Assembly: GCF_963576675.1 (NCBI RefSeq)
Contig: NC_088915.1
Location: forward strand, 89,165,501-89,229,500
Reading direction: 5' to 3'
Length of the DNA stretch: 64,000 nucleotides
Origin: Euphorbia lathyris
Lineage: Eukaryota; Streptophyta; Magnoliopsida; Malpighiales; Euphorbiaceae
The notes beneath the pieces were generated by a model. The model was not told the DNA's origin. It was given only the letters and a program-made list of their open reading frames with translations, and did not search any database. Position numbers and translations under genes: made by a program. This document shows positions 63,471-64,000 of the stretch, in pieces; the first letter of the stretch is position 1; each line of letters begins with the position of its first letter.

Positions 63471-63983
63471 GGGGTAAATTACATCCATGGCGACTGAACT
63501 TTACCCATTTTAACATTGTAGCCACTGAACTTCAATTTTTAACAGTATGTCCACTGAATTTTACATTTTTCAACATCGGTGGCCACTCAACATCTCAAAA
63601 CGACCGTTGACGACCTCAAAATAAAAAATTCTAAGAGTTAATGATATTTTAAGGAACTTTAATTCTTGAAAATTTTCTTTTTGAGGTCATTTAAGTGTTG
63701 TTTGGTTAGGAGAGAGAAAGTGAAATTTAGAGAGAGAAACCCCAAAAAATGTGATTTGGGAAAATAAAAAATGTGGTTTCATGGTAAAAGTCGTTCTGAA
63801 CAACTTTGATTCTTTAATATTTTCATTTTGAGGTCGTTAACGGTCATTTTGAGGAGTTAGTTAAAGTTGAGTGGCCACCGATATTAAAAAATGTAAAGTT
63901 CTGTGGTCATACCGTTAAGAATTGAAGTTCAGTACCCATGATGTTAAAATGGTAAAGATCAATGGCCATAGTGTAATTTACCC
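63471..63983. mobile_element. Mutator-type MITE, family 1, in the PTOX upstream region
   Basis: Ends GGGGTAAATTACATCCATGG and …GTGTAATTTACCC; 9-bp duplication CAATATACA/CAATATATA (63462-63470, 63984-63992) with one mismatch. The arms repeat the 'gaccactgaactttac' type units also seen at 58173-58610. 513 bp, non-coding. Confidence 0.83.
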
Positions 63984-64000
63984 CAATATATAGGGATGTA

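Overview
This window is nuclear DNA of a flowering plant, most likely a core eudicot. Two host genes sit at its edges: a spliced tetraspanin of the TORNADO2 type (+ strand, 309-4356) and a nine-exon plastid terminal oxidase, PTOX/IMMUTANS (- strand, 63164-57038). Both reconstruct to full-length proteins (269 and 356 residues) with the diagnostic residues in place. Everything between them, and most of their intron space, is transposable-element DNA. No tRNA, rRNA or CRISPR was seen. I cannot name the species.

Layout. 309-4356: TORNADO2-like gene; its 3.2 kb intron holds two Stowaway MITEs, one Tourist-like MITE, one hAT-type element and older Mutator-type relics. 4386-6078: three tandem copies of a long foldback repeat. 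6315-7775: two large foldback elements. 7785-43686: a four-level nest. A copia pol fragment (level 1) is split by a 35.6 kb Tat/Ogre-type gypsy element (level 2, 7968-43562, duplication ATTGG). The 5' LTR of that element is split by a SIRE-type copia element (level 3, 9308-30589, duplication GTACG). The copia integrase frame is split by a second Tat/Retand-type gypsy element (level 4, 16667-26468, duplication GAAGC). Paired LTRs match in length to the base (1897, 1335 and 466 bp) and differ by only about 2% by eye.

43687-45277: an LTR-like piece, a foldback repeat and a Mutator-type MITE. 45606-51826: a nearly complete L1-type LINE (- strand) with a 16-bp target duplication. 51827-56396: MITEs, tandem duplications, an orphan promoter-like stretch, a gutted copia remnant and a PIF/Harbinger-type MITE. 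57038-63164: PTOX, with Au-like SINEs and foldback elements in its introns. 63471-63983: one more Mutator-type MITE in the PTOX upstream region.

How the parts relate. The retroelements carry gag-pol with family-typical domain order but are broken by in-frame stops. Each Tat-type element also carries, next to its 3' LTR and on the opposite strand to gag-pol, a multi-exon gene with plant-like introns. One encodes a 'putative gypsy-type' domain protein, the other a plant mobile domain (PMD) protein; both end in coiled-coil sequence. The larger element also has clusters of a 13-bp dyad (TACGC-N3-GCGTA) in its LTRs and between integrase and the antisense gene. These spliced antisense genes and the dyad arrays are the most interesting content of the window.
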